From Christensenellaceae bacterium (GTDB lineage Bacteria; Bacillota; Clostridia; Christensenellales; Aristaeellaceae), in contig JAFLST010000023.1 in NCBI GenBank assembly GCA_022510815.1, positions 1 to 48,129 of the forward strand: a stretch of DNA of 48,129 nucleotides, given 5' to 3'. The position numbers and the translations under genes are program-made. The notes under the pieces are model-generated. The model was not told the origin of the DNA. It did not search any database and was given only the letters and a program-made list of their open reading frames with translations. Below, piece by piece: positions 1-8,141 of this stretch (the stretch's first letter is position 1; each line of letters starts with the position of its first letter).

Positions 1-146
1 CCCAGCCGGGAGCTGCGGCTAATCCCCGCCGCCTCGTCCCCGTGAAAGGACTCAATGAGAGAGGACGGTCCGCCGTCCTAAGCCGGGTGGTACCGCGAAG
101 CACAGCCTTCGTCCCTGCGCAATAAGCAGAGGCGGAGGCTTTTTCT
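1..146 (+). promoter_or_regulatory. T-box leader of proS (3' part)
   Basis: The conserved T-box motif (GGGTGGTACCGCG) is at 85-97, followed by a stem of about 14 bp (105-118 against 126-139) and a run of T, which is the regulatory terminator. The upstream half of the leader, with the specifier loop, lies outside or at the edge of the window, so the cognate codon cannot be read. Its place directly before proS implies tRNA-Pro sensing. Confidence 0.9.
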
Positions 147-168
147 CCGCCGAAAAGGAGGTTTTCCC

Positions 169-1617
169 ATGGCTAAGCAGAACAAGCAGGAATTCGTCAC
201 CCACATCACGCCCCGCAGCGAGGATTTCTCTCAGTGGTACACGGATGTGATCCTTCAGACCGAGCTGTGCGACTACGCGCCTGTCCGCGGCTGCATGATC
301 GTGCGCCCCTACGGCTACGCGATCTGGGAGCGGATTCAGGAGGAGATGGACAAGCGCTTCAAGGAGACGGGCCATCAGAATGTCTATTTCCCGATGCTCA
401 TCCCCGAGAGCCTGCTGCTCAAGGAGGCGGAGCATGTCGAGGGCTTTGCGCCGGAGGTGGCGTGGGTCACGCAGGGCGGCACGGAGAAGCTGCAGGAGCG
501 GCTGGCGGTGCGGCCCACCAGCGAGACCATTTTCTGCACCATGTACGCCAAGTGGGTGCAGACGTGGCGCGACCTGCCCATGAAGTACAACCAGTGGTGC
601 TCCGTCATGCGCTGGGAGAAGGCCACTCGTCCCTTCCTGCGCACCAGCGAGTTCCTCTGGCAGGAGGGCCACACCATCCATGCCACGCCCGAGGAGGCGC
701 AGGAGGAGACCCTGACCATGCTCGGCGTGTATCAGGAGGTGGCGGAGAACATCCTCGCGCTGCCGGTGTATGTGGGCCAGAAGAGCGAGAAGGAGAAGTT
801 CGCCGGCGCCCGCGCGACCTATTCCATGGAAGCCATGATGCAGGACGGCAAGGCCCTGCAGGCCGGCACCAGCCACAACTTCGGCACCAACTTCTCCGAG
901 GCCTACGACATCCAGTTCCAGAACAAGGAAGGCAAGCTGACCTACGTCCACGAGACGAGCTGGGGCGTATCGACCCGTCTGATCGGCGCGATCATCATGA
1001 CCCACGGCGACGAGCGCGGCCTGCGCCTGCCCCCGAAGGTCGCTCCCATCCAGTGCGTGATTCTGCCCATCGCGGCCCATAAGCCCGGCGTGACCGAAGC
1101 CTGTGAGAAGCTGGAGCAGGAGCTCAAGGCGGCGGGCCTGCGGGTGAAGCTCGACGATCGTGACACCGTGTCCGCTGGCTTCAAGTTCAACGACTGGGAA
1201 TTGAAGGGCGTGCCGGTGCGCCTCGAGGTCGGCCCCCGCGATCTGGAGAACGGCGTGGTGACCATCTTCCGCCGCGACCTGTGCGAGAAGGTCACCCTGC
1301 CGCTGGAGAACATCGCCGAGTCCGTTGCCAAGCTGCTGGACGAGATTCAGCAGGAGCTGTTCAATCAGGCCAAGGCCTTCCGCGACGAGCGGACGAAGGT
1401 CGTCACCAACATCGACGAGCTGGGCGAGGTTGTCCAGAGCGGCTTTGCCAAGGCGATGTGGTGCGGCGAACAGGCCTGCGAGGACGTCATTAAGGAGCGC
1501 TTCAACGCCACCAGCCGCAACATGCCCTTCGATCAGGAGGGTGAGAAGTGCGGCGAGACCTGCGTCTGCTGCGGCAAGCAGGCCAAGAAGGTTATGTACT
1601 TCGCGAAGGCCTATTGA
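169..1617 (+). CDS. proS: Prolyl-tRNA synthetase, compact type
   Basis: Charges tRNA-Pro with proline in the cytoplasm. The 482-residue protein has the class II core: motif 2 is around RWEKATRPFLRTSEFLWQEG and motif 3 is the THGDERGLRLPP segment. It is much shorter than the E. coli enzyme because the editing insertion between motifs 2 and 3 is missing. This, plus a C-terminal zinc-binding patch (C-G-E-T-C-V-C-C) and a terminal aromatic residue, places it in the archaeal/eukaryotic-like ProRS type found in some Clostridia. The start is the ATG preceded by AAAGGAGG. A T-box leader lies immediately upstream, so expression should rise when tRNA-Pro is uncharged. Without the insertion domain, editing of mischarged alanine would need a separate factor. 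None is seen here. Confidence 0.97.
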   Translation: MAKQNKQEFVTHITPRSEDFSQWYTDVILQTELCDYAPVRGCMIVRPYGYAIWERIQEEMDKRFKETGHQNVYFPMLIPESLLLKEAEHVEGFAPEVAWVTQGGTEKLQERLAVRPTSETIFCTMYAKWVQTWRDLPMKYNQWCSVMRWEKATRPFLRTSEFLWQEGHTIHATPEEAQEETLTMLGVYQEVAENILALPVYVGQKSEKEKFAGARATYSMEAMMQDGKALQAGTSHNFGTNFSEAYDIQFQNKEGKLTYVHETSWGVSTRLIGAIIMTHGDERGLRLPPKVAPIQCVILPIAAHKPGVTEACEKLEQELKAAGLRVKLDDRDTVSAGFKFNDWELKGVPVRLEVGPRDLENGVVTIFRRDLCEKVTLPLENIAESVAKLLDEIQQELFNQAKAFRDERTKVVTNIDELGEVVQSGFAKAMWCGEQACEDVIKERFNATSRNMPFDQEGEKCGETCVCCGKQAKKVMYFAKAY

Positions 1618-1644
1618 TCCTTCCGGATCATCGAATCCCATACA

Positions 1645-1675
1645 AAAAAGCGCCTGAGAGATCAGGCGCTTTTTC
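1645..1675. terminator. Bidirectional terminator between proS and the GH43 gene
   Basis: GCGCCTGA at 1650-1657 pairs with TCAGGCGC at 1662-1669. There is a T run on the right (1670-1674) and an A run on the left (1644-1649). It can end both converging genes. Confidence 0.85.
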
Positions 1676-1686
1676 TGTGCCGTTTG

Positions 1687-2643
1687 TTATCGGCGGTCTT
1701 CCACGTCGTTCCAGTCGCGGGCCTTCATGCGGTCGTATTCCTCCTCGGTGATGGTCAGGAGCGTGCCGTGCTTGAAGCCGTAGGGGAAGTGGAACGCCGC
1801 GTCGGAGCGGACAAACTCGCCGCTGGCCATGCTCGGGGCCACGAAGGGCACATAGCCCTGTCCGGCGCCGCGCACGCCGTAATAGTCGATGAACAGGCAC
1901 CAGCGGCCGTCGTCGAGCCGCACTGCCGTGGGTGCTTCGTAGAACCCCGAACGTACGGTGAGCATGGATTCGTCGAAGCGCTCGACCCGCGTGAACGGCC
2001 CGGTGACGTGGTCGCCGACCAGCTCGATGACCCGTTCGGGGTTCTTATCGCTCTTGACGAACAGGTAGTACTTACCGTCCTCCTCATACATGGCGGAGTC
2101 GATGCAGCCGCTGTCCTCCTTGCGGTAGAGCAGGGCGGGCTCGGTGAAGTTTACAAAGTCCTTCGTACGGCTGTAGTAGATGGCCATGGGGCCGAAGCCG
2201 TTGCTGCTGTGGGTGGACGACCAGTGCAGCACATAATCTCCCTGCTCGGGATCGAAGATGATGTCCGGGGCCCAGAGGCAGCCGTAGTTCTCGTCGCCCA
2301 GCGTGACCATCTCCTGCTCGGACCAGTGGGTCAGGTCATCCGACCACCAGTGCGCCAGCGCCTTGCTGCCGTGGAGGTTGATGTTGCGCCAAGAGTGCTG
2401 ATATTTCCCGCGCATGCCGTAGGACAGGGAAAGATCGGTGGCAAAGATGTGGAAGCGGCCCGTCGCCCTGTCCCGCACGATGGTCATGTCGCGCACGCCG
2501 TGATCGCCGTAGTAGGCCCACAGCACAGGCTGGCCGTCGTTGAGCGCCTCCCAGTGGAAGCCGTCGCGGCTGATGGCGAAATACACCTGCTCCCCGTCGG
2601 GAGACGTTTTCTCCCGGAAATGAACGAAGAGGTAATTCTGCAT
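1687..2643 (-). CDS. Glycoside hydrolase family 43-like protein
   Basis: A 318-residue protein of the five-bladed beta-propeller GH43/GH62 type, a group that mostly cleaves arabinose or xylose side chains. Recognisable blades begin at VRDMTIVRD (near residue 50), LWAPDIIFDP (near 120) and CIDSAMYEEDG (near 180), and they carry the acidic residues expected along the central cavity. No signal peptide is seen, so it probably acts on imported oligosaccharides. The start chosen is the second in-frame ATG, because GGAAAGGAG lies 7 bases before it and overlaps the earlier ATG. It is transcribed away from a GH43-GH35 operon, and the two promoters appear to share a -35 element. Family assignment is good. 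The substrate is not determinable. Confidence 0.85.
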   Translation of the reverse strand: MQNYLFVHFREKTSPDGEQVYFAISRDGFHWEALNDGQPVLWAYYGDHGVRDMTIVRDRATGRFHIFATDLSLSYGMRGKYQHSWRNINLHGSKALAHWWSDDLTHWSEQEMVTLGDENYGCLWAPDIIFDPEQGDYVLHWSSTHSSNGFGPMAIYYSRTKDFVNFTEPALLYRKEDSGCIDSAMYEEDGKYYLFVKSDKNPERVIELVGDHVTGPFTRVERFDESMLTVRSGFYEAPTAVRLDDGRWCLFIDYYGVRGAGQGYVPFVAPSMASGEFVRSDAAFHFPYGFKHGTLLTITEEEYDRMKARDWNDVEDRR

Positions 2644-2678
2644 GAAAATGCTCCTTTCCATGGGGCTTCTTTGCGCCG

Positions 2679-2707
2679 ATTATATCACGATCCCGGACGG
2701 ATTGCAA
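2679..2707 (-). promoter_or_regulatory. Candidate leftward promoter of the GH43 gene
   Basis: Read on the minus strand: -35 TTGCAA (2702-2707), 17-base spacer, -10 TATAAT (2679-2684). The -35 hexamer is its own reverse complement and also serves the rightward promoter. Confidence 0.7.
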
Positions 2708-2730
2708 TTCTCCGTTGACTCTGCTATACT
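2702..2730 (+). promoter_or_regulatory. Candidate rightward promoter of the GH43-GH35 operon
   Basis: -35 TTGCAA (2702-2707), 17-base spacer, -10 TATACT (2725-2730), 36 bases before the downstream start codon. It shares its -35 with the leftward promoter. Confidence 0.65.
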
Positions 2731-2766
2731 GATTCGCAGAATAACCGACCGACAGGAGAGATAACC

Positions 2767-3654
2767 ATGAAGCGCAGCGAGATCAATATCCGCGATCCCT
2801 TCGTGCTGGTGTGGGAAGGAGCGTATTATCTCTATGGCACCCGGGGGCCGACCTGCTGGGGAGAGGCGGACGGCTTCGACGTGTATGTCAGCCGCGACCT
2901 TGAGGATTGGGACGGCCCGCACGAGTGCTTCCATAACGACGGCTCCTTCTGGGCGACGATGAACTACTGGGCGCCGGAGGTGCATCCATGGCGGGGCAAG
3001 CTGTATATGTTCGCCAGCTTCAAGGCACCGGACAAGCGCCGTGGCACCGCGATTCTGGAGGCGGACTCGCCGCTGGGGCCCTTCCGGCCGCATTCCGACG
3101 GCTGCGTCACGCCCGGAGACTGGGAGTGTCTGGACGGCACCTTCTATGTCTCGCAAGATGGCAGGCCCTATATGGTCTTCTGCCACGAGTGGGTGCAGGC
3201 GGCGGACGGAGAGATTCTCGCGATGCCGCTGCAGGAGGATCTGACGGGCCACGCGGGAGAGCCGAAGCTGCTGTTCCGGGCGTCGGAGGCTCCATGGGCG
3301 CGGTCTGTCAGGCCGGTGAACGGTCTGCCCGGCTACGTTACCGACGGGCCCTTCCTGTGGCGGGCGGCGGATGGCACGCTGCAGTGCCTGTGGGCCGGGT
3401 TTTCGGAGCACGGGTATACCGAGGGCCTTGCGGTCAGTGACAACGGCGAGATCGACGGGGTATTCCGGCAGGTGAAGCCGCTGTTTGACCGGGACGGCGG
3501 GCACGGCATGGCCTTCCGGACGCTGGAGGGCAGGCTGCTGCTGGCGCTCCACAGCCCCAACCATACGCCGGACGAGCGGCCTGTGTTTATTCCGATCACG
3601 GAGAAGGATGGCCTGCTGACGAGAGAGGAGAGCAACAGCCATGGGCAGCTTTGA
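2767..3654 (+). CDS. Glycoside hydrolase family 43 protein
   Basis: A 295-residue GH43 beta-propeller enzyme. The N-terminal NIRDPFVLVWEG segment holds the conserved RDP motif whose Asp is the family's general base. WAPEVHPWRGK near residue 70 and the LDGTFYVSQDG blade near 120 are also typical. There is no export signal, so the enzyme is likely cytoplasmic. The start has AGGAGAG about 6 bases upstream. It overlaps the following GH35 gene by 14 bases, so the two are co-transcribed and probably coupled in translation. The pairing suggests trimming of galactose- and arabinose/xylose-containing oligosaccharides such as arabinogalactan fragments. That substrate is an inference from neighbours, and no sugar transporter is in view. 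Confidence 0.88.
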   Translation: MKRSEINIRDPFVLVWEGAYYLYGTRGPTCWGEADGFDVYVSRDLEDWDGPHECFHNDGSFWATMNYWAPEVHPWRGKLYMFASFKAPDKRRGTAILEADSPLGPFRPHSDGCVTPGDWECLDGTFYVSQDGRPYMVFCHEWVQAADGEILAMPLQEDLTGHAGEPKLLFRASEAPWARSVRPVNGLPGYVTDGPFLWRAADGTLQCLWAGFSEHGYTEGLAVSDNGEIDGVFRQVKPLFDRDGGHGMAFRTLEGRLLLALHSPNHTPDERPVFIPITEKDGLLTREESNSHGQL

Positions 3655-5380
3655 GATCAGGGATGACTTCTATCTGAACGGCGAGAAGTTCCAGGTGATA
3701 TCCGGCTCCATCCACTACTTCCGCGTGGTGCCGGATTACTGGCGGGATCGGCTGCTCAAGCTCAAGGCCGTGGGCGCGAATACGGTCGAGACCTACATCC
3801 CGTGGAACTTCCATGAGCCCAAGGAGGGCTGCTTCGACTTCTCCGGCAGGAAGGATGTAGAGGGCTTCATCCGCACGGCGCAGGAGGTTGAGCTGTGGGT
3901 GATCGTGCGGCCCTCGCCGTACATCTGCGCGGAGTGGGAGTTCGGCGGTCTGCCCGCGTGGCTGCTCCGGGAGGACGGCATGCGCCTGCGCTGCTCGGAT
4001 CAGCGGTATCTCGATCATGTGCGCCGCTATTATGATGAGCTGATTCCCCGGCTCGCGGCGCTGCAGATCACCCATGGCGGGCCGGTCATCATGATGCAGG
4101 TGGAAAACGAATACGGCTCCTACGGCGACGACAAGGCCTATCTGGCTGCGCTGCGGGACATGATGCTCGAGCTTGGCGCGGACGTGCCGCTGGTCACCTC
4201 CGACGGCCCGGAGCACGATATGCTCGCCTGCGGCAAGGTGGACGGCGTGTTCCAGACGGGCAACTTCGGCTCCCACACCAAGGAGCGTTTTGCCTACATG
4301 AAGGAGCAGGGTATCCAGCCGATGATGTGCATGGAATACTGGTGCGGCTGGTTCGATCACTGGGGGCAGGAAAAGCATGCCCGCACCGACGCGGCTGCCT
4401 CGGCCCGGGATTTCGGGGACGCGCTGGATCTGGGGCATGTGAACATCTATATGTTCCACGGCGGCACCAGCTTCGGCCTGATGAACGGCGCGAACGATTA
4501 TGACAGGCTGACCCCTGATGTCACGTCCTACGACTACGATGCGCTGCTGACCGAGGACGGCAGGACGACGGAAAAGTACCGCCTGTTCAAGGAAACCATC
4601 GAGGCGCGCAAGGGCAAGGCCCCGGAGGTCATGCCGGAGGATATCTCCAACAGGGCTTACGGCGAGGCGCGGCACATTGCGTCCGGCTCCCTGCTGGCAT
4701 TGGCAGGGAAGCTGCCCGCTGTGCATGGCGTGTGCCCGGTCAGCATGGAGCGGCTGGGTCAGGATTACGGCTACACCCTCTATCACACCACGCTGACCAA
4801 CGAGGACAGTCTGCGGGATATCCGCCTTGTCGGCGCGAATGACCGGGCGCACATCCTGCTGGACGGCGTGTGCGTCGCGACGCTCTACGACCGGGAGCTG
4901 CTGGACACTTACCGCTTCGAGGAGCCGGTGCCCGTGCGTCCGGGAGCGTCGCTGGACATTCTCGTGGAAAACATGGGCCGCGTGACTTACTCGTGGAAGC
5001 TGGAGTATCAGCGCAAGGGCATCGACGGCTGCGTGGTCATCAATGGGCATCAGCGCTTCGGCTGGGAGATGACCTGTCTGGATGAAGCGGCCATGATGGC
5101 GCTTTCTCCGGAGGGCGAGGCTTCCGCGCAGGGCCCGGGGGTTCATCGGTTCGCGTTCCGGGTGGATGAACCTGCGGATACCTTCCTTGCGCTGCCCGGC
5201 TGGGGCAAGGGTACAGTGTTCCTGAACGGCTTCACGCTGGGCCGCTTCTGGGAGATCGGGCCGCAGAAGCGCCTCTACATCCCCGCGCCGCTGCTCAGGG
5301 CAGGGGAGAATGACCTGCTCATCGTCGAGACCGAGGGACGCAGCGGTCGGGTTCTCCTGCTGGACGGGCCTGAGCTATAA
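3641..5380 (+). CDS. Beta-galactosidase, glycoside hydrolase family 35
   Basis: A 579-residue GH35 enzyme that removes non-reducing terminal beta-galactose. The TIM barrel begins with the family hallmark SGSIHYFRVVPDYWRDRL near residue 20. The acid/base Glu lies in QVENEYGSYG near residue 155, and the nucleophile Glu in CMEYWCGWFDHWG near 230. C-terminal beta-sandwich domains follow to the end, including a jelly-roll with GWGKGTVFLNGFTLGRFW. There is no signal peptide, so it probably acts inside the cell on imported oligosaccharide. The length matches bacterial GH35 enzymes. It is the last gene of the GH43-GH35 operon and is followed by a terminator. Confidence 0.96.
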   Translation: MGSFEIRDDFYLNGEKFQVISGSIHYFRVVPDYWRDRLLKLKAVGANTVETYIPWNFHEPKEGCFDFSGRKDVEGFIRTAQEVELWVIVRPSPYICAEWEFGGLPAWLLREDGMRLRCSDQRYLDHVRRYYDELIPRLAALQITHGGPVIMMQVENEYGSYGDDKAYLAALRDMMLELGADVPLVTSDGPEHDMLACGKVDGVFQTGNFGSHTKERFAYMKEQGIQPMMCMEYWCGWFDHWGQEKHARTDAAASARDFGDALDLGHVNIYMFHGGTSFGLMNGANDYDRLTPDVTSYDYDALLTEDGRTTEKYRLFKETIEARKGKAPEVMPEDISNRAYGEARHIASGSLLALAGKLPAVHGVCPVSMERLGQDYGYTLYHTTLTNEDSLRDIRLVGANDRAHILLDGVCVATLYDRELLDTYRFEEPVPVRPGASLDILVENMGRVTYSWKLEYQRKGIDGCVVINGHQRFGWEMTCLDEAAMMALSPEGEASAQGPGVHRFAFRVDEPADTFLALPGWGKGTVFLNGFTLGRFWEIGPQKRLYIPAPLLRAGENDLLIVETEGRSGRVLLLDGPEL

Positions 5381-5412
5381 TAACATAAGAAAATACGTCG
5401 TATGCAGATCAT

Positions 5413-5443
5413 GGACGGCTCCTTAAAGGGCCGTCTCTTTTTG
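5413..5443 (+). terminator. Terminator after the GH35 gene
   Basis: GACGGCTC at 5414-5421 pairs with GGGCCGTC at 5428-5435, including one G-T pair, followed by TCTTTTT. Confidence 0.8.
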
Positions 5444-5460
5444 TTCTTCAGCCGTGTTGA

Positions 5461-5864
5461 CGACATAACAAAAGCTTCCATTTTAGCGACGGCCTGATGT
5501 ACGCGGCGGAGAACGGCGCGGGGAACATCTTGCTGGTGCCGCTCAAGCGCCTCTGGGCCTACGGCAGCTACACCCGCTACATCCGTCCGGCTTTACCCGC
5601 GTGAACATCTCCGGCGGCGACAAGTTCAGTGCGGTGGCCTTCACCGGAGGAAAATCCGGGAAGAAGCAGCTCGTCGTGGTGCTGGTGAACGACCGGCAGG
5701 AGCAGGTCGACGTGAAGTCAGAGGGCGCTTTCGGGCAGTACAGCTGCATCATCGCCTATGAGACCTCGGCCAACGCGGACCTGCTGCAGATTGCCGAGCG
5801 GGCGGCAAACACGGCCTTCACCCTGACGCTGCGCTCTGTGACGACCATCGTTTTCTCCGAATAA
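5461..5864 (+). pseudogene. Remnant of a GH30-family glycosidase (C-terminal part, frameshifted)
   Basis: Two overlapping reading frames give the C-terminal end of a GH30-type glycosidase. The first runs from 5461 and contains KRLWAYGSYTRYIRP, which matches the family's KRGYAxxQFSRFIRPGYxRV signature. At about 5592-5596 the frame breaks. Adding a single G there would restore IRPGFTRVNIS and join it to the second frame, which continues to the stop at 5862-5864 through the beta-sandwich and ends in the typical RSVTTIVF. The catalytic barrel is absent upstream, where only the GH35 terminator is found. So the gene is both 5'-truncated and frameshifted. The family call rests on the signature motif and the end of the protein. 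Confidence 0.75.
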
Positions 5865-5938
5865 CGCGCGAAAAAGCGTGAAGGAACTCATGACGGCTCC
5901 GGTGCGGACGGATTTGCTTGTGTTTTCGGAGTGTACGC

Positions 5939-5967
5939 TTGCAATTTGCGGTTTGATACGCTATAAT
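5939..5967 (+). promoter_or_regulatory. Candidate promoter of the HPr-like gene
   Basis: -35 TTGCAA (5939-5944), 17-base spacer, -10 TATAAT (5962-5967), 74 bases before the start codon. Confidence 0.75.
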
Positions 5968-6041
5968 GGCAGTGCGCCTGTCAGGGCGTGTGTTCCGAGC
6001 GTCCTCCCCGGACGAACCCAAGCAAGGAGGTACAAAGCACC

Positions 6042-6269
6042 ATGAAGTCCGTCAACATCAAGCTGAGCTTGGCCGAGAACGTGAAGACGTTCGTCAACAT
6101 GGTCAATCACTACCCGTATGAGATGGATCTGCGGGCAGGCCGCCATGTGGTCGACGCCAAGTCGATTCTGGGCATTTTCAGCCTCGACCTGTCCAAGCCG
6201 ATCACGCTGGAAATCTACGCGGAGGACTGCGGCGATCTGCTCAAGGACATCGGGCCATTCTTGGTCTGA
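6042..6269 (+). CDS. HPr-like protein lacking the phosphorylated histidine
   Basis: A 75-residue protein with the fold pattern of the phosphocarrier HPr. Its second half, HVVDAKSILGIFSLDLSKPI, matches the region around the regulatory Ser46 of HPr (K-S-I-x-G-x-x-S-L). The N-terminal active-site segment G-x-H-A-R-P is missing, and residues 9-20 read AENVKTFVNMVN instead. It therefore cannot act as a normal sugar phosphotransferase carrier. The Bacillus paralogue Crh also lacks the histidine and works only in regulation, so a regulatory or unrelated binding role is an inference. The start ATG has AAGGAGG upstream. It is monocistronic, with its own promoter and a strong terminator. Confidence 0.8.
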   Translation: MKSVNIKLSLAENVKTFVNMVNHYPYEMDLRAGRHVVDAKSILGIFSLDLSKPITLEIYAEDCGDLLKDIGPFLV

Positions 6270-6314
6270 GACGGTAGACTGCGAAGGGACAGCCCCTTCT
6301 GAATTTGATTCACG

Positions 6315-6341
6315 AGCCCCTCGAATCATGAGGGGCTTTTT
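6315..6341 (+). terminator. Terminator after the HPr-like gene
   Basis: AGCCCCTC (6315-6322) pairs with GAGGGGCT (6330-6337), followed by TTTT. Confidence 0.88.
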
Positions 6342-6362
6342 ATCACGAAAACGGAGGTGCCC

Positions 6363-7151
6363 ATGGAGCGCAGAGTGATCCCGGAATCGGAGAATCGGCT
6401 CGTCATTCTCTATGCCATGGGCGTTTTAGGCCCTGTGACGGGCGCGCAGCTCCTGCAGTTTATGGTGGAGCTGGACTTGATGAACTACATCACCCTGCAG
6501 CTCAGCATGGGCGAGCTGGAGGAGCAGGGACAGATCCTGCGGCGGGCGCATCCGGGCGACGCGCTGTGGGACATGACGCCGGAGGGCCGCTTTACGCTGG
6601 AGAGCTTCGGGCGGCGCATCCCCCAGAGCCGGAGGGAACGCATGGACAGGGAGGCCGGGGGTTACCGGGCTCGGTTCCGGCAGGAGCAGCTTGCCACTGC
6701 GGAGTCCTTCACGCTGCCTGATGGAACCGCCTGCATGCGGCTGCGGCTGCAGGAGGAGCGTTCCTCGCTGATGGAGCTGACGCTTCATGTGCCCGCCGGA
6801 CAGGTGCCCACGACCCTCGAGGATCGCTGGCGGCGCTGTGCGCAGACGGTCTATGAGGCAGTCATCGCGGCGCTGACGGAGGGTTATGCTCCCGATGCGC
6901 CTCTGCTGCCGACATCAGAAGACACGGTGCGTCTGGTTGGCGAGGGCGATTGGCTGCTGATGCTCTCCAGCGGCCCTGATCAGCCGGAGATTGCTCTGCT
7001 GATGCCCATGCCCAGCGAGCATCTGGCCCGCTGGTGCGCTGCCCGGTGGCCGGAAGCCGGAGAGGCGCTCAGAAGGCAGGTTATCCGCCAGCTTGAGGAG
7101 GCGGACGGCAGTCTGTCGCCAGCCGAGGAAGTGTCTGACAAAGGCGAATGA
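6363..7151 (+). CDS. DUF4364 family protein
   Basis: A 262-residue protein of the DUF4364 family, which is common in Clostridia and of unknown function. The N-terminal 80 residues look like a winged helix: YAMGVLGPVTGAQLLQFMVELDLMNYITLQLSMGELEEQGQI, then WDMTPEGRFTLESF, with a helix-helix-wing rhythm typical of MarR/PadR-like proteins. The rest is a mixed alpha/beta domain without recognised motifs. The start is the ATG at 6363, with GGAGG 5 bases upstream; an in-frame GTG at 6357 overlaps that ribosome site. It precedes purR by about 90 bases, but purR has its own promoter. DNA binding is inferred from the fold pattern only. Confidence 0.82.
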   Translation: MERRVIPESENRLVILYAMGVLGPVTGAQLLQFMVELDLMNYITLQLSMGELEEQGQILRRAHPGDALWDMTPEGRFTLESFGRRIPQSRRERMDREAGGYRARFRQEQLATAESFTLPDGTACMRLRLQEERSSLMELTLHVPAGQVPTTLEDRWRRCAQTVYEAVIAALTEGYAPDAPLLPTSEDTVRLVGEGDWLLMLSSGPDQPEIALLMPMPSEHLARWCAARWPEAGEALRRQVIRQLEEADGSLSPAEEVSDKGE

Positions 7152-7167
7152 TCGCAGGAAAAAAGGC

Positions 7168-7196
7168 TTCCATCATTCGCGTATTTGTGCTATAAT
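7168..7196 (+). promoter_or_regulatory. Candidate promoter of purR
   Basis: -35 TTCCAT (7168-7173, weak), 17-base spacer, perfect -10 TATAAT (7191-7196). Confidence 0.6.
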
Positions 7197-7240
7197 GACC
7201 GGGATCAAGCATCAAACCTGTGAAAGGGGAGGACGTCCGC

Positions 7241-8062
7241 GTGGAGAAGCTGCGCCGCAATGACCGCATGAGCGCGATGATGAAAATTCTCTCCGACGCG
7301 CCCAACCGTATCTTCACGCTGTCCAGCTTCTGCGAGATGTTCGGCACGGCCAAGTCCACCATGAGCGAGGACATTGATCTGCTGCGCGAGATGGTGAAGC
7401 ATTTTCATCTGGGCGAGCTGGAGACGGTGACTGGCGCGGCGGGCGGCGTGCGCTATCTGAGCAAGGTCGACCGGCAGGAAGCGCGGCAGTATATTGAAGG
7501 CCTGTGCGAGCAGCTTTCCGGCACGGCGCGGGTGCTGCCCTGCGGATACATCTATGACGCGGATATCCTCTGCGCGCCGGAGAGCGTCGACCGGCTGGGC
7601 GCGATTCTGGCCACCGAGTATTATGATGCGGCGCCGGATTTCGTGCTGACGATGGAGACGAAGGGGATTCCCGTGGCCTTTGCCACGGCTCGGAACCTCG
7701 GCGTGCCGCTGGTCATCGCGCGGCGGTTCTCGAAGGTCTACGAGGGCAGCGCGGTATACATCGACTATATGTCCGGCTCCTCGGGAAGCCTTGAGACCAT
7801 GTCTCTGTCCCGGCGCGCCGTGAAGGAAGGGCAGAAGTGCCTGATCGTCGATGATTTCCTCAAGGGCGGCGGCACTGCCAAGGGCATGACCGAGCTGATG
7901 CGGGAGTTCAAGGTCGAGGTCGTGGGCATGGCGTTCATTCTGGCGACCACCACCCCGGTCAAGAAGCGCGTCACCGGCGCGAAGAGCCTGATGACCCTCG
8001 AGTTTTCCGGCGAGGAGCAGGAGAACGCCGTCGTTCGGCCCGCCGACTGGCTGATGAACTGA
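7241..8062 (+). CDS. purR: Pur operon repressor PurR (Bacillus type)
   Basis: A 273-residue transcription regulator. An N-terminal winged helix (about residues 1-70, with FCEMFGTAKSTMSEDIDLLRE) is fused to a type I phosphoribosyltransferase domain. The PRPP-binding signature CLIVDDFLKGGGTAKGM is near residue 205. In Bacillus and Lactococcus this family binds PurBox DNA, and PRPP controls the binding, thereby governing purine synthesis genes. The start is a GTG at 7241, preceded by GGGGAGG at 7226-7232; an upstream in-frame GTG at 7220 would place the ribosome site inside the gene. No pur genes are nearby, so it acts in trans. Whether it represses or activates here cannot be told. Confidence 0.93.
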   Translation: MEKLRRNDRMSAMMKILSDAPNRIFTLSSFCEMFGTAKSTMSEDIDLLREMVKHFHLGELETVTGAAGGVRYLSKVDRQEARQYIEGLCEQLSGTARVLPCGYIYDADILCAPESVDRLGAILATEYYDAAPDFVLTMETKGIPVAFATARNLGVPLVIARRFSKVYEGSAVYIDYMSGSSGSLETMSLSRRAVKEGQKCLIVDDFLKGGGTAKGMTELMREFKVEVVGMAFILATTTPVKKRVTGAKSLMTLEFSGEEQENAVVRPADWLMN

Positions 8063-8078
8063 CAATTTCATCCGCAGG

Positions 8079-8106
8079 TGTAACTTTTCAAGTTGATATC
8101 CGTGTT
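8079..8106 (+). promoter_or_regulatory. Candidate ECF-type promoter
   Basis: TGTAAC (8079-8084), 16-base spacer, CGTGTT (8101-8106). This resembles the TGxAAC/CGT promoters used by Bacillus extracytoplasmic-function sigma factors, and it ends 35 bases before the ECF sigma gene. It may be an autoregulatory site. Confidence 0.4.
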
Positions 8107-8141
8107 ATCTCATGGAATACGCTGAAGGGCGGTGGGCCATG

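Noticed and set aside
52-1641. 529-codon open frame on the minus strand opposite proS
   Set aside because: It is the reverse-frame shadow typical of GC-rich genes. proS on the other strand has full family motifs, a ribosome site and a T-box.
5601-5864. Stand-alone 87-residue gene starting MNISGGDKF
   Set aside because: The sequence is the second half of a broken GH30 gene. The preceding frame continues it once a base is added, and there is no ribosome site at the ATG position.
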